38,046 bases of DNA from an uncultured Oscillospiraceae bacterium (GCA_947627285.1 CANQVL010000025.1:1-38046), one strand, 5' to 3'. Positions 16,108 to 25,769 are shown, counted from the stretch's first letter. The notes: generated by a model not told the origin, from the letters alone. Program-made: numbers and translations.

Positions 16108-16878
16108 ATGCGAATCGTCATAAAGGTCGGCTCCTCCACGCTCTCCTATCCCACGGGGCGAATGAACCTGCGGCGGGTGGAGGCGCTGGTGCGGGTACTG
16201 AGCGATCTTAAAAACGCCGGGAACGAGATAATATTCGTCTCCTCCGGCGCCATAGCCATGGGCGTTGGCAAGCTGGGGCTTTCAAAGCGCCCGGAGGACA
16301 TCCCCGGCAAGCAGGCGGCGGCAGCCGTGGGGCAGTGCGAGCTCATGTACACCTACGACAAGCTCTTCTCCGAGTATTCCCACACCGTGGCGCAGCTGCT
16401 CCTCACCGCCGCCGACATCGAGGACGAGCGGCGCCATGAGAACTTCAAAAATACGATGCTCAGGCTCCTTGAAATAGGCGCCGTGCCCGTGGTAAACGAA
16501 AACGACACCGTTGCCACCGAGGAGATAGTCATCGGCGACAACGACACCCTCGCCGCGGTGGTGGCGGCGTCCGTGGGCGCGGACCTTCTGGTGCTCCTTT
16601 CCGACATCGACGGCCTCTACACCGCGGACCCCAGGAGGGACCCGCAGGCGCGGCTCATTGAGCTGGTCCCGGAGCTTACGCCGGAGATAATGGATCTGGC
16701 GGGCTCGGCAGGCTCCTCCCTTGGCACCGGCGGCATGAAAACAAAGCTCCACGCCGCCCAAATAGCCGGGGAAGCGGGTGTGGACATGGTTATAATGAAC
16801 GGAGCCGCGCCAGATCGCCTTTATGACCTTGTGGAGGGCAGGAGCGTGGGCACCAGGTTCGCGGGGAGGAAAAAATGA
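16108..16878 (+). CDS. proB: Glutamate 5-kinase, short form without PUA domain
   Basis: Phosphorylates glutamate in the first step of proline synthesis. The 256-residue product is just the amino-acid kinase fold. It starts [13 protein letters not shown], with [16 protein letters not shown], the substrate loop [39 protein letters not shown] and [13 protein letters not shown]. The C-terminal PUA domain of the classic enzyme (about 367 residues in total) is missing. The frame ends cleanly in GRKK at the proA overlap (ATGA), so this is a natural short form and not a truncation. AGAGGG precedes the start. Confidence 0.95.
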   Translation: MRIVIKVGSSTLSYPTGRMNLRRVEALVRVLSDLKNAGNEIIFVSSGAIAMGVGKLGLSKRPEDIPGKQAAAAVGQCELMYTYDKLFSEYSHTVAQLLLTAADIEDERRHENFKNTMLRLLEIGAVPVVNENDTVATEEIVIGDNDTLAAVVAASVGADLLVLLSDIDGLYTADPRRDPQARLIELVPELTPEIMDLAGSAGSSLGTGGMKTKLHAAQIAGEAGVDMVIMNGAAPDRLYDLVEGRSVGTRFAGRKK

Positions 16879-18131
16879 CCACATTTGACATTTTAAAAAG
16901 CGCCAGGGCATCAGCACCCGCGCTGGCGGGGCTCACCGCCGAGGCGAAAAACAGCGCCATTGAAAAAATGGCTGCTTGCCTCGTTGAAAATACCGGCGGC
17001 ATACTCGCCGCCAACGCCCTGGATATTGACGCGGCGCGCGAAAGCATCTCCGAGGTGATGCTGGATAGGCTCATGCTGGACGAAAGGCGCGTCCTCTCCA
17101 TGGCTGAGGGCATGAGGGAGGTGGCAAAGCTCCCCGACCCCGTGGGTCAGGTGCTGGAGCGCGTCACGCGACCCAACGGGCTTGTCATCGAAAAGCTCTC
17201 CGTGCCATTGGGCGTCATCGCCGTAATCTACGAGTCCCGCCCCAACGTCACCTCAGACGCCGCTGTACTGGCGTTCAAAAGCGGCAGTGCCTGCGTTTTG
17301 CGCTCCGGCAAGGAGGCGTGGAGGAGCGCCAACGCCATAGTCTCCGCTCTGCGCAAGGGGCTTTGCGAGAGCGGGCTCCCGCCGGAGCTCATAAGCCTTG
17401 TGGAGGACACCACCCGCCAAAGCGCCAACGAGCTCATGACGGCTTCGGGATTCGTTGACCTGCTCATACCCCGGGGCGGCGCGGGGCTCATACGCTCCTG
17501 CGTGGAAAACGCCACCGTCCCGTGCCTTGAGACAGGCACCGGCATATGCCACGTCTATGTGGACAGCTCCGCCGACCTTGAGAGGGCAGTTAAGATCATC
17601 GTCAACGCCAAGACGAGCCGCCCCAGCGTGTGCAACGCCGAGGAGGTGTGCCTTGTCCACAGCCGCGTTGCGGCGGACTTCCTGCCAATGCTCAAAAAGG
17701 CCCTGGTGGACGACAGACGCGCTGCCGGCGCTGTCCCCGTGGAGCTGCGGCTTGACAGCCGCGCCGCCCAAATAATTCCCGGCGTCCCGGCGGGGGAGAG
17801 GGACTTTGACACCGAGTTTCTCGACTACATTTTAGCCATAAAGGTGGTGGACAGCGTGGAGGAGGCCGTCGCCCACATCTCCGCCCACTCCACCCACCAC
17901 TCCGACGCCATCGTCACGGAGGACGCGGCGAGCCGGGACAAATTCATCGCCGGAGTTGACAGCGCCGCCGTGTACGTCAACGCCAGCACCCGCTTCACCG
18001 ACGGCGGCGAGTTCGGGCTGGGCTGTGAGATGGGCATATCCACCCAGAAGCTCCACGCCCGGGGTCCCGTGGGCCTTCGGGAGCTGACCACCTACAAGTA
18101 CGTCATCTACGGAAACGGACAGACAAGGTAA
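16875..18131 (+). CDS. proA: Gamma-glutamyl phosphate reductase
   Basis: NADPH-dependent reduction of glutamyl-5-phosphate to glutamate semialdehyde. The 418-residue length is normal for the aldehyde-dehydrogenase-like family. Signatures are [67 protein letters not shown], the active-site cysteine in [12 protein letters not shown], and the C-terminal [29 protein letters not shown]. The start overlaps the proB stop (ATGA), so the two unstable-intermediate enzymes are made together. Confidence 0.97.
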   Translation: MTTFDILKSARASAPALAGLTAEAKNSAIEKMAACLVENTGGILAANALDIDAARESISEVMLDRLMLDERRVLSMAEGMREVAKLPDPVGQVLERVTRPNGLVIEKLSVPLGVIAVIYESRPNVTSDAAVLAFKSGSACVLRSGKEAWRSANAIVSALRKGLCESGLPPELISLVEDTTRQSANELMTASGFVDLLIPRGGAGLIRSCVENATVPCLETGTGICHVYVDSSADLERAVKIIVNAKTSRPSVCNAEEVCLVHSRVAADFLPMLKKALVDDRRAAGAVPVELRLDSRAAQIIPGVPAGERDFDTEFLDYILAIKVVDSVEEAVAHISAHSTHHSDAIVTEDAASRDKFIAGVDSAAVYVNASTRFTDGGEFGLGCEMGISTQKLHARGPVGLRELTTYKYVIYGNGQTR

Positions 18132-18161
18132 TAGATTAAGACAAGGACAGGAGATACTGAT

Positions 18162-18965
18162 ATGTACAAATTCGGATTTATCGGCGTGGGACACATGGGC
18201 GGGACGCTCGCCTCCGCCGTCATCGGCAGCGTTGGCGCGGAAAACACGGCGGTGTGCGACATTGACGAGGGCCGCGCCAAGCTCTTTGCAGCCGCCAAGG
18301 GCTGTGACGTGCTCCCCGCCGTTGAGCTGGCAAAGTCGTGCCGCCACATCGTTTTGGGCGTGAAGCCCCAGAATATGGCGGAGCTTTTCGGCGAGATAGG
18401 CGACACCCTCAAGTCCCGCCGGGACGCCTTCACCCTGGTCACCATGGCGGCTGGAATAACCATCGACCGTCTCCTGGAGATTTACGGCGCCGACGCGCCG
18501 GTACTGCGCGTCATGCCCAACACCCCCGCCGCCGTGGGCGCCGGCTGTATGCTCTACGCCGCCAACAGCGGACTTTCGGACGCGGACAAAAGGGAGCTCC
18601 TTTCCGCCCTCGCCCCCACAGGCGAGCTTGTGGAGACGCCGGAGAAGCTCATCGACGCCGGCTCCGCTGTCTCCGGCTGCGGCCCCGCCTTCGTCTACAA
18701 GTTCATCCTCGCCTTCGCCAAGGCCGGCGAGTCCCTGGGGCTTGACCCATCCCTTGCCGCGAGACTCGCCCTCCAAACCACCCTGGGCGCCGCGTCGCTT
18801 GCCTCCAAATCCGGCGAGGACCCGCGGATACTCTGCGACCAGGTCTGCTCCCCCGGCGGCTCCACCATCGAGGGCGTCAAAACCCTCGACGCCGGCCCCT
18901 TCGCCGCCGAACTCAAAACCGCCGTCCGCGCCTCCTACGACCGCACGGTTGAGCTGGGAAAATAA
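18162..18965 (+). CDS. proC: Pyrroline-5-carboxylate reductase
   Basis: NAD(P)H-dependent last step to proline. The 267-residue product starts MYKFGFIGVGHMGGTLASAV (dinucleotide site at 7-12). It has VKPQNMAELF, the conserved MPNTPAAVGAGCML, and the C-terminal signature ending VCSPGGSTIEGVKTLD. AGGAGAT precedes ATG 18162, 30 bases after proA. It completes the glutamate-to-proline set proBAC in one operon, closed by the terminator at 18981. Confidence 0.97.
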   Translation: MYKFGFIGVGHMGGTLASAVIGSVGAENTAVCDIDEGRAKLFAAAKGCDVLPAVELAKSCRHIVLGVKPQNMAELFGEIGDTLKSRRDAFTLVTMAAGITIDRLLEIYGADAPVLRVMPNTPAAVGAGCMLYAANSGLSDADKRELLSALAPTGELVETPEKLIDAGSAVSGCGPAFVYKFILAFAKAGESLGLDPSLAARLALQTTLGAASLASKSGEDPRILCDQVCSPGGSTIEGVKTLDAGPFAAELKTAVRASYDRTVELGK

Positions 18966-18980
18966 AGCTTCAAAACATAC

Positions 18981-19015
18981 AAAAAACGGGCAGGAGAAAA
19001 ACCTGTCCGTTTTTT
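18981..19015 (+). terminator. Terminator after proBAC
   Basis: AAAAAACGGGCAGG (18981-18994), 7-base loop, CCTGTCCGTTTTTT (19002-19015). This is a long stem with one G-T pair and a run of six T. It ends just before the padR promoter. Confidence 0.92.
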
Positions 19016-19025
19016 GTTTATCCGC

Positions 19026-19054
19026 TTGACAAACTCCCCCGCCCATGCTATTAT
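19026..19054 (+). promoter_or_regulatory. padR-DUF2812 promoter
   Basis: TTGACA (19026-19031), 17-base spacer, TATTAT (19049-19054) with extended -10 TGC. The expected start of transcription, about 19061, lies directly before a dyad operator. Confidence 0.75.
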
Positions 19055-19065
19055 TACGTTACACG

Positions 19066-19086
19066 ATATATCGCGAGACGATATAT
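19066..19086. promoter_or_regulatory. Dyad operator, probable PadR binding site
   Basis: Perfect inverted repeat ATATATCG-N5-CGATATAT, centred about 15 bases after the expected transcription start and ending 5 bases before the padR ribosome site. PadR-family proteins usually repress their own operon through such dyads. That this protein binds here is inference from position. Confidence 0.6.
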
Positions 19087-19103
19087 TTATGGAGGTGACC
19101 CCA

Positions 19104-19412
19104 GTGTCCGAAGGCCAGCCTATGACGGAGGCTATGTATTACGTGCTCCTTGCCCTGACGCGCCCCGACCACGGGTACGGGCTCATGCAGAGGATACGTG
19201 ACCTCACCGGTGGGCGCGTCACCATGGGACCCGGCACGCTCTACGGGCTCATAACAAAGCTCCAAAAAATCGGGTACATAGAGCTCGACCGGGAGGACGA
19301 CCGGCGGAAGACCTACCTCATCACCGAAAAGGGAAAGAGTGCGCTTTTGGAGGAATATAGACGCCTCAAACAGCTTGCGGAGGACGGAAGGGAGCTTGAA
19401 AATGAAGACTAA
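19104..19412 (+). CDS. PadR-family transcriptional regulator
   Basis: The 102-residue product is a winged-helix repressor. The PadR core reads MTEAMYYVLLALTRPDHGYGLMQRIRDLTGGRVTMGPGTLYGLITKLQKIGYIELDREDDRRKTYLITEKGK, followed by one C-terminal helix. I chose GTG 19104 because GGAGGTGA (19091-19098) is 5 bases upstream; an in-frame ATG at 19089 lacks a ribosome site. The dyad at 19066-19086 is the likely operator. It overlaps the DUF2812 gene by 11 bases. Such PadR-DUF2812 pairs are frequent in Firmicutes, where the regulator is thought to control the membrane protein in response to envelope or drug signals; the signal here is unknown. Confidence 0.92.
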   Translation: MSEGQPMTEAMYYVLLALTRPDHGYGLMQRIRDLTGGRVTMGPGTLYGLITKLQKIGYIELDREDDRRKTYLITEKGKSALLEEYRRLKQLAEDGRELENED

Positions 19413-20523
19413 ATGGCTTCTCCACCCGGAGGATTACCGCCTGGGCGAGAACGAGAGCTTTTATTCGGGCGAGGCGGTAAAGGGCTGGCGGCTTGTAAAG
19501 CGCGGCGGATATTTCAGCTCCTTCACCCGTGTGAATCCAGAGAGGGTGCTTTACCGCGTGGAGCTGGACAGCCGGGAGCCCACGCCGGAGCAGTTCGCGC
19601 TTTATGAGGAGTGCGGCTGGGAGTGGGTGACGAAGAGAGGCGCCGTCAACGTCTACCGCGCGCCGGAGGGCTCGGACGTGCCTGAGCTCTACACCGACGC
19701 CGAGGGGCTATCCGGGACCGTAAAACGACTGCGCCGGAGCTATATACTGAACATAATCATCGAGCTAGCGCTCCTTGCGGCGCTGGCGGCGGTGCTTGCG
19801 CGCGTGGGCTTTGACGCGAGAAGCGTCCTTCTCCTGCCGGAGACGCACGTCTACTATGCCTCCATAATTGTCTACTGTCTGGCGACGACCCTCACGGGGC
19901 TCGTCTGCACCACCCGGCTGCTGCGTGGCATACGCCGGGGCGTCATGCCGTCCCACACGCCGAAGGTACGCCGCCCCTTGGGGAAAATATGCCTCATAAC
20001 GGTTTGGGTGTTGTGCCTTGCGCTGATTGCCGTTCAGCTTTTACTTTACAGGCACACGGAAATGCCGGAGGTGTCCGACGGACCCTACGTCACCCTCTCG
20101 GAGCTGGGCTTTGAGTGGGAGCGTAAGGGTATAATGAGCGACGACCCCGACGCCGAGGTGGAGCGTGTCTGGTCGCCGGTGTGCCGCATCACCTCGGCAA
20201 ACGAGACGGTGAGGGAGGGCGGCGATCGGGTGAGTATCGACGAAACCGTATACGACCTTGCCTTCCCCGGAGCCGAAAGGCTCCTGCTCCGCGCCCTGAT
20301 CTCGGACTCCCACTTTGACAAGGACCCGGAGCGGTATACCGCCCTGGAGGTCCCCGGCTGGGACGAGGTGCTCATGAGCTCCTGGGAGTGCTGGGCGCGG
20401 CGTGACGGAAGGCTGGTGCGCCTGTACCTCTACCTCCCCGGCTCCCTTGCCCCCGGCGGCGACACCTGGGACATGAAGGCCGCCTGTTTCCGAGCCGCCC
20501 TTGAGCTCATATCCGAAAGGTAA
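19402..20523 (+). CDS. DUF2812 domain membrane protein
   Basis: The 373-residue product starts with a soluble DUF2812 domain (about 25-95). It contains GWRLVKRGGYFSSFTRVNPERVLYRVELD and WEWVTKRGAVNVYRAP. Three membrane helices follow at about 114-134, 150-173 and 195-216. The C-terminal part (220-373) is probably extracytoplasmic. ATG 19402 lies in the end of padR and has AAGGGAG upstream; the longer frame from 19339 would overlap padR heavily. Biochemical function is unknown; control by the co-encoded PadR protein is expected. Confidence 0.85.
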   Translation: MKTKWLLHPEDYRLGENESFYSGEAVKGWRLVKRGGYFSSFTRVNPERVLYRVELDSREPTPEQFALYEECGWEWVTKRGAVNVYRAPEGSDVPELYTDAEGLSGTVKRLRRSYILNIIIELALLAALAAVLARVGFDARSVLLLPETHVYYASIIVYCLATTLTGLVCTTRLLRGIRRGVMPSHTPKVRRPLGKICLITVWVLCLALIAVQLLLYRHTEMPEVSDGPYVTLSELGFEWERKGIMSDDPDAEVERVWSPVCRITSANETVREGGDRVSIDETVYDLAFPGAERLLLRALISDSHFDKDPERYTALEVPGWDEVLMSSWECWARRDGRLVRLYLYLPGSLAPGGDTWDMKAACFRAALELISER

Positions 20524-20531
20524 TAATAAAA

Positions 20532-20574
20532 CGCCCCCCGAATATACTTTTACAGTATGTCGGGGGGTGCTTTT
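20532..20574 (+). terminator. Hairpin/terminator overlapping the next gene's ribosome site
   Basis: The stem pairs six C (20534-20539) plus GA with TC plus six G (20562-20567). It is extended by TATAC / GTATG around a 7-base loop, with one bulged A, and is followed by TTTT (20571-20574). It looks like the terminator of the padR operon. Its right arm is also the only Shine-Dalgarno-like sequence for the following gene. Confidence 0.7.
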
Positions 20575-22071
20575 GTGCAGGGGAAAAGGCTTTTTGTAAA
20601 TTCCGTGCTTATGACGGCGGTGTCGCTGCTTTTGCGTTCCCTGGGGCTTTGGTTCCAGGTTGCGCTCTCAAGGCGCATGGGCGCGGCGGGGATCGGGCTT
20701 TACACCCTCGCCGCCTCCGTGGGCTCCCTTGCCGCCACCTTCGCCATATCCGGCATTCGCTTCGCCGCCACGCGCCTGGTATCCGAGGAGATGGGGCGGG
20801 GGAGAATGGGCGACGTGGCGAGGGTGGTGCGCCGGTGCCTTGTCTATGCCGCCGTATTCGGCGTTTTCGCCTCGCTGGTGCTCTTCACCTGCGCCGACGC
20901 CGTGGCGGGCAGGTTCCTGGGTGACATTCGCACAGCTTTGGCCCTTCGCGTCCTGGCGATAGGTATGCCCTTCATCTCAGCCGGAGCCGTGCTGGGGGGA
21001 TACTTCACCGGTATCTGCAAGGTGGGCAGGGCGCTGGTGGGCACCGTCACCGAGGAGGTCACCCGCGTATTCGTCGCCATCTCCCTTTTGAAGCTCATAA
21101 CCACCTCAAACCCGGAGCTCATGTGCGCCTGCGTCGCGGCGGGAGGGGCGTCGGGGGAGGTCGTCTCCTTCTTCGCCCTTCTGGTCCTCTATATTCTTGA
21201 CCGCCGCCGCCGGCGCGGTGGAGCCCGAGGGGAGGGGAGGGAGCTCACCGGCAGGATGCTCTCCATCTCCCTGCCCCTCGCCGCCACTGCATACGCCCGC
21301 GTGGCGCTGAACACCGTCCAGCACCTCCTCATACCCTCGGGGCTCCGCCGCTCCGGTGCCAGCGCCGAGGCGGCTCTGGCGGGGTACGGCATGATCCAGG
21401 GCATGGTGTTCCCGGTCATAACCTTCCCCATGGTGCTCTTTGCCTCCGTCTCCGAGCTCATAGTTCCCGAGCTCACCGAGGAGCAGGTCCAGGGCAACCT
21501 CGCCCGCATATCCGGCGCCGCCAACGCCCTTTTGCGCCTCACCTTCTTCTTCTCCGCCGCTGTCGCGGCGTTCCTCCTGTGCTTTTCCCAGGAGCTTGGC
21601 GTACAGCTCTACAATAGCCCGGAGGCGGGCAGGTTCATCGGACTTTTAGCGCCCCTGATGCCCGTCATGTACATGGACAACATAACCGACGGTATGCTCC
21701 GGGGCCTGGGTGAGCACATATATTCCATGCGCGTCAACATAATCGACTCGCTCCTGTCCACCGCCCTCATCTGGTTCCTCCTGCCGGTCTACGGGCTCTA
21801 CGGCTACATCGCCATCCTCTACGCCTCGGAGATATTCAACTTCACCCTTAGCCTCCGGCGCCTCACGCGGGCGACCAGCGTCTCCCGGAGCCTCAGATCC
21901 ATGCTCCTGAGCCTCATTCTTGCCGCTTTCGCGGCGCTGGCGGCAAGATTTTTGGTTGACATAACAGGCGGCGTCAACGGCGTAATGGGCCTTGTTGCTG
22001 GGGGAGTCGTCTTCGCGGCGATTTACATAATCTCCGCCGCCCTCACAAAGCACAAAAATCCGGCCCTTTGA
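20575..22071 (+). CDS. SpoVB/MATE-like polysaccharide flippase (MVF superfamily)
   Basis: The product has about 498 residues and many membrane helices, and belongs to the oligosaccharide/lipid II flippase superfamily (SpoVB, MurJ-like, Wzx). The N-terminal block FVNSVLMTAVSLLLRSLGLWFQVALSRRMGAAGIGLYTLAASVG is diagnostic, as are GGYFTGICKVGRALVGTVTEEVTRVFVAISLL and MPVMYMDNITDGMLRGLGEH. It should move a lipid-linked wall precursor across the membrane; the spoVB name is not certain. I chose GTG 20575, 5 bases after GGGGGGTG. The upstream in-frame ATG 20557 lies in the hairpin loop side and has no ribosome site, but cannot be excluded. Confidence 0.85.
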   Translation: MQGKRLFVNSVLMTAVSLLLRSLGLWFQVALSRRMGAAGIGLYTLAASVGSLAATFAISGIRFAATRLVSEEMGRGRMGDVARVVRRCLVYAAVFGVFASLVLFTCADAVAGRFLGDIRTALALRVLAIGMPFISAGAVLGGYFTGICKVGRALVGTVTEEVTRVFVAISLLKLITTSNPELMCACVAAGGASGEVVSFFALLVLYILDRRRRRGGARGEGRELTGRMLSISLPLAATAYARVALNTVQHLLIPSGLRRSGASAEAALAGYGMIQGMVFPVITFPMVLFASVSELIVPELTEEQVQGNLARISGAANALLRLTFFFSAAVAAFLLCFSQELGVQLYNSPEAGRFIGLLAPLMPVMYMDNITDGMLRGLGEHIYSMRVNIIDSLLSTALIWFLLPVYGLYGYIAILYASEIFNFTLSLRRLTRATSVSRSLRSMLLSLILAAFAALAARFLVDITGGVNGVMGLVAGGVVFAAIYIISAALTKHKNPAL

Positions 22072-22096
22072 GAGCTTTAATTTAACAAATAATTTA

Positions 22097-22125
22097 TTGC
22101 AAAAATCTCTCCAATGCGCTATAAT
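22097..22125 (+). promoter_or_regulatory. smc promoter
   Basis: TTGCAA (22097-22102), 17-base spacer, TATAAT (22120-22125), about 50 bases before the TTG start of smc. Confidence 0.65.
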
Positions 22126-22174
22126 TTACTATCAAACTGGAAAACTGTGCATTGCGGCATTGGGAGTGTATTGA

Positions 22175-25100
22175 TTGTATTTTAAGGCATTGGAGCTCCG
22201 TGGGTTCAAGTCCTTCCCGGAGAAGACTGTCCTCACCTTCGACAAGCCCCTGACGGCCATCGTCGGACCCAACGGGAGCGGAAAATCGAATATAGCCGAC
22301 GCCATACAGTGGGTCATGGGCGAGCAGTCCACCCGCGCCCTCCGAGGGGGAAAGATGGAGGACGTGATATTCGGCGGCACCGCCCGCAGGTCCCAGGTGG
22401 GCTTTGCCGAGGTGTCGCTGACCCTGGACAACTCAGACCGGCGCCTGGGGGAGGAGCTGGACGAGGTGCAGGTCACCCGCCGCTACTACCGTTCCGGTGA
22501 GAGCGAATACTACATCAACAAAAAGCCCGTGCGCCTCAAGGACATAAACGAGCTCTTCATGGACACGGGCCTCGGGCGCGACGGCTATTCCATCATCGGA
22601 CAGGGCAAGATCGACTCCATCCTCTCCGCCAAGAGCACCGACAGGCGCGAGATCTTCGAGGAGGCGGCGGGGATCTCCCGCTTCCGCCACAGGAAGGAGG
22701 AGTCCGAGCGCAAGCTCGAGCGCGCCGAGGAGGACCTGACCCGCGTAAATGACAAGATAGGTGAGCTGGAGCTCCAGGTGGAGCCCCTGCGCCGCCAGTC
22801 TGAGGTGGCAAAGCGCTACCTTGTACTCCGGGACGAGCTGAGGGGTCTTGAGATCTCCCTTTGGCTGAACGACCTGGAGGCGATAGCCCAGCGCGTGGAG
22901 GCGTTGAAGGAGGACTCCCTGAGAGCCGCCGGCGACATCGAGCGGGCGCGTGGGGAGCTTGAAAAGCTCTACGCCGCCGGCGAGCAGTTCGCCCAGCGTA
23001 TGCGCGACAAGGACCTGGAGGCGGAGAAGCTCCGGGACGAGGTGTCCCGCCGGGAGCAGGACGCCGCCGACGTGGAGGCGGGCGTCGCCGTGCTGAAGGC
23101 CAACCTTCAGCACAATGAGGAGAATATAAACAGGATAACAGACGAGATCGCCGCCGGCGAGGGCAGGAGCCGGGGCCTTTCCGCGCAGATCGAGGAGCGC
23201 AGGACGAGGATCGCCGAAATTGACAGCGAGCGGACCGAAATAGCCGCCTCCCTGGAGGAGCTGCGCCGGCGCTGGGAAAAGCTCATAACCGGCGAGGGAT
23301 CATATGAGACGCGGGTTTCGGAGCTCACAGGGGAGTTATCTCAGGCGCAGGACGAGCTTTCGGAAAAGCGCGTGGAGCTGGGGAGCCTGGAGTCGTCAAG
23401 GAAGGAGCTTTCCGACCGGGTGGGCGGCCTTGACTGGGAGCTTGAGGACCGGAGAAAGAGGCTTGAGGCGGCAAAGCGCGAGTCCGGCGAAAACGACAAA
23501 GCGCTAAACGAGGCGCGGGAGAAGCTGGAGAGCCTTAAAAACGTCTGCCGTGGCTACGACCTTCGCGCGCAGGGACTGCGCCAAAGGGCGGAGGCCGCCG
23601 GAGAGAAGCGCACAAGGCTCCAGATGGAGTTCAACGCCCTCACCGCCAGGATACAGATGCTCACCGACATGGAGCGGGAGTACGAGGGCTATTCCAAGGC
23701 CGTCAAGGTGGTCATGAGGGAGGCCGAGAGGGGCGTTTTGAGGGGTATCCACGGACCCGCCGGGGAGCTTGTCAAGACAGTTGACAAATACGCCCTCGCC
23801 ATAGAGACAGCCCTGGGCGCGGCGGTCCAGAACATCATCGTCAGCACCGAGAACGACGGCAAAAACGCCATAAACCTTTTAAAGCGCATGGACGCCGGCA
23901 GGGTCACGCTCCTGCCAATGAACGTAATCAAGGGAAGCCGCCTGGACGAGCGGGGACTTGAGGACCGGGAGGGCTTCGAGGGCGTCGCCTTTGACCTGGT
24001 GACCTTTGACGAGCAGTACAGGAGCATATATTTAAACCTCCTCGGACGCACGGCGATAGCCGGCGACATGGACTCCGCCGTGGCGATAGCAAGGCAGTAC
24101 AACCACCGCTTCCGCATCGTCACGCTGGACGGGCAGGTCATAAACGCCGGAGGAAGCATGACCGGCGGCAGCGTCTCCAAAAATACGGGAATACTCTCCC
24201 GTGCAAACGAGCTTAAAAAGCTTTCTGAGCGCCGGGAAAAGGCGGGGCAGGAGCTTGACGGGGCAAAGGCCGCCGCCGAGGAGATAAAAAGGGGCCTTGC
24301 CGCCGCCGAGTACGAGCTCTCCGTCGCCGGAGAGGAGCAGAGAGCCGCCGAAAACGACGTGCTGAAGCTCACTGGAACAAAGGAGCACTTCGCCATACTC
24401 ATAAACGGCCTCCGGGAACAGCTTTCCCGCATAGAGGCGGAGAGCGGCGGCATTGAAAAGCGCTCGGCGGAGCTGGGCGAGAGGACCGAAAAGCTCCGTC
24501 AGGCCATATCCGGTTTGGAGGAGAGATCACGGGAGCTCAAATCTCAGCTTGACGCCCACGCCGGCGACAGGGAAAAACTCAGCGCGGAGCGGGAGGATAT
24601 CTCCTCCGCGGAGAGCGAGCTTCGCGAGCGCAGGGCGAGCCTGGACGCAGAGCGTGAGGCGGCGGAGAGGTCCGTCGCGGAGCTATCGGGTCTTCGTGAG
24701 GAGCTTTCCGGTGACAGGCAGGGCCAGGAGCGCGCCGTCGGCGAGCTTCGTGAGCGTTCCCTGGAGATGGAGAGGCAGATAGACGAAAGGCAGGCCGAGG
24801 CGGACTCAATGCGCCGCGCCGCCGCCGAGCTTCGTGAGAGGATAGCCGGGATCACAAGGGACAAGCTTGAGATCGAGGCGGAGAGGTCCAGAAGCGACAG
24901 GCAGCTCCAGGAGCGCAACAACGCCGTTTTGGAGCTGGAGCGCAACGCCTCCAGGATAGACAACCGCATGGAGGCGGCGCAGATGGAGGAGCGGCAAATA
25001 CTGGACAAGCTCTGGAACGGCTACGAGCTCACCCGCTCCGACGCCATGCAGCAGCGCCTTGCGCTTGACAGTATCCCCCAGGCAAAGCGCCGCACGGGAG

Positions 25101-25747
25101 AGCTCAAGCGCGAGATAAGCTCCCTGGGCGCTCCGAACCTGGGCGCCATAGAGGAATTTGAGCGGGTAAACACCCGCTACACCTACCTCACCGACCAGCG
25201 CGACGACATCGAGAAGGCCCGCCGCGAGCTTTTGGACATAATAGGCGATATAGTGGGCTCCATGGAGACCATCTTCAAGGAGGAGCTGGAGCGCATAGAT
25301 TTGGGCTTCCGACAGACCTTTTTGGAGCTCTTCGGCGGCGGTCAGGCCAGCGTCTCCCTGGAGGACCCGGAGGACATTCTGGGCTCCGGCATCGAGATAA
25401 AGGTCCAGCCCCCCGGAAAGACGCTGAAAACCATAACCCTCCTCTCCGGCGGAGAAAAGGCGTTCGTGGCGATAGCTCTCTATTTCGCGATCCTCAAGGT
25501 CCGGCCCACGCCCTTCGTGGTGATGGACGAGATCGAGGCCGCGCTGGACGACGCCAACGTCATAAAGGTGGCGGACTATATGCGCGGGCTTTCGGACAAG
25601 ACGCAGTTTTTGACCATCACCCACCGGCGGGGCACCATGGAGGAGGCGGACGTCCTCTACGGCGTCACCATGCAGGAGCAGGGCGTCTCCAAGGTCATCA
25701 CGATAGACCTTGACGAGGCGGAGAAAACCATCGGAAAACAAAAATAA
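22175..25747 (+). CDS. smc: Chromosome segregation protein SMC
   Basis: A condensin ATPase that compacts and separates the chromosome with ScpA/ScpB. The 1190-residue product is full length. Walker A GPNGSGKSN is at 31-39, coiled coil runs from about 170 to 510, and the hinge spans about 520-665 (GIHGPAGELVKTVDKYALAIETALGAAVQNIIVST to AGGSMTGGS). A second coiled coil runs to about 1020. The signature LLSGGEKAF is near 1089 and Walker B FVVMDEIEAALDDAN near 1113. The start is a TTG with GGGAG 8 bases upstream, and the next residues (YFKALELRGFKSF) match the family exactly. ftsY follows after 91 bases with its own promoter. No scpAB here. Confidence 0.97.
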   Translation: MYFKALELRGFKSFPEKTVLTFDKPLTAIVGPNGSGKSNIADAIQWVMGEQSTRALRGGKMEDVIFGGTARRSQVGFAEVSLTLDNSDRRLGEELDEVQVTRRYYRSGESEYYINKKPVRLKDINELFMDTGLGRDGYSIIGQGKIDSILSAKSTDRREIFEEAAGISRFRHRKEESERKLERAEEDLTRVNDKIGELELQVEPLRRQSEVAKRYLVLRDELRGLEISLWLNDLEAIAQRVEALKEDSLRAAGDIERARGELEKLYAAGEQFAQRMRDKDLEAEKLRDEVSRREQDAADVEAGVAVLKANLQHNEENINRITDEIAAGEGRSRGLSAQIEERRTRIAEIDSERTEIAASLEELRRRWEKLITGEGSYETRVSELTGELSQAQDELSEKRVELGSLESSRKELSDRVGGLDWELEDRRKRLEAAKRESGENDKALNEAREKLESLKNVCRGYDLRAQGLRQRAEAAGEKRTRLQMEFNALTARIQMLTDMEREYEGYSKAVKVVMREAERGVLRGIHGPAGELVKTVDKYALAIETALGAAVQNIIVSTENDGKNAINLLKRMDAGRVTLLPMNVIKGSRLDERGLEDREGFEGVAFDLVTFDEQYRSIYLNLLGRTAIAGDMDSAVAIARQYNHRFRIVTLDGQVINAGGSMTGGSVSKNTGILSRANELKKLSERREKAGQELDGAKAAAEEIKRGLAAAEYELSVAGEEQRAAENDVLKLTGTKEHFAILINGLREQLSRIEAESGGIEKRSAELGERTEKLRQAISGLEERSRELKSQLDAHAGDREKLSAEREDISSAESELRERRASLDAEREAAERSVAELSGLREELSGDRQGQERAVGELRERSLEMERQIDERQAEADSMRRAAAELRERIAGITRDKLEIEAERSRSDRQLQERNNAVLELERNASRIDNRMEAAQMEERQILDKLWNGYELTRSDAMQQRLALDSIPQAKRRTGELKREISSLGAPNLGAIEEFERVNTRYTYLTDQRDDIEKARRELLDIIGDIVGSMETIFKEELERIDLGFRQTFLELFGGGQASVSLEDPEDILGSGIEIKVQPPGKTLKTITLLSGGEKAFVAIALYFAILKVRPTPFVVMDEIEAALDDANVIKVADYMRGLSDKTQFLTITHRRGTMEEADVLYGVTMQEQGVSKVITIDLDEAEKTIGKQK

Positions 25748-25769
25748 TTGAAATTACTTAAAATAATGC

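Noticed and set aside
17832-19046. 404-codon minus-strand frame opposite proA/proC
   Set aside because: Crosses two core genes and the proBAC terminator; no family features.
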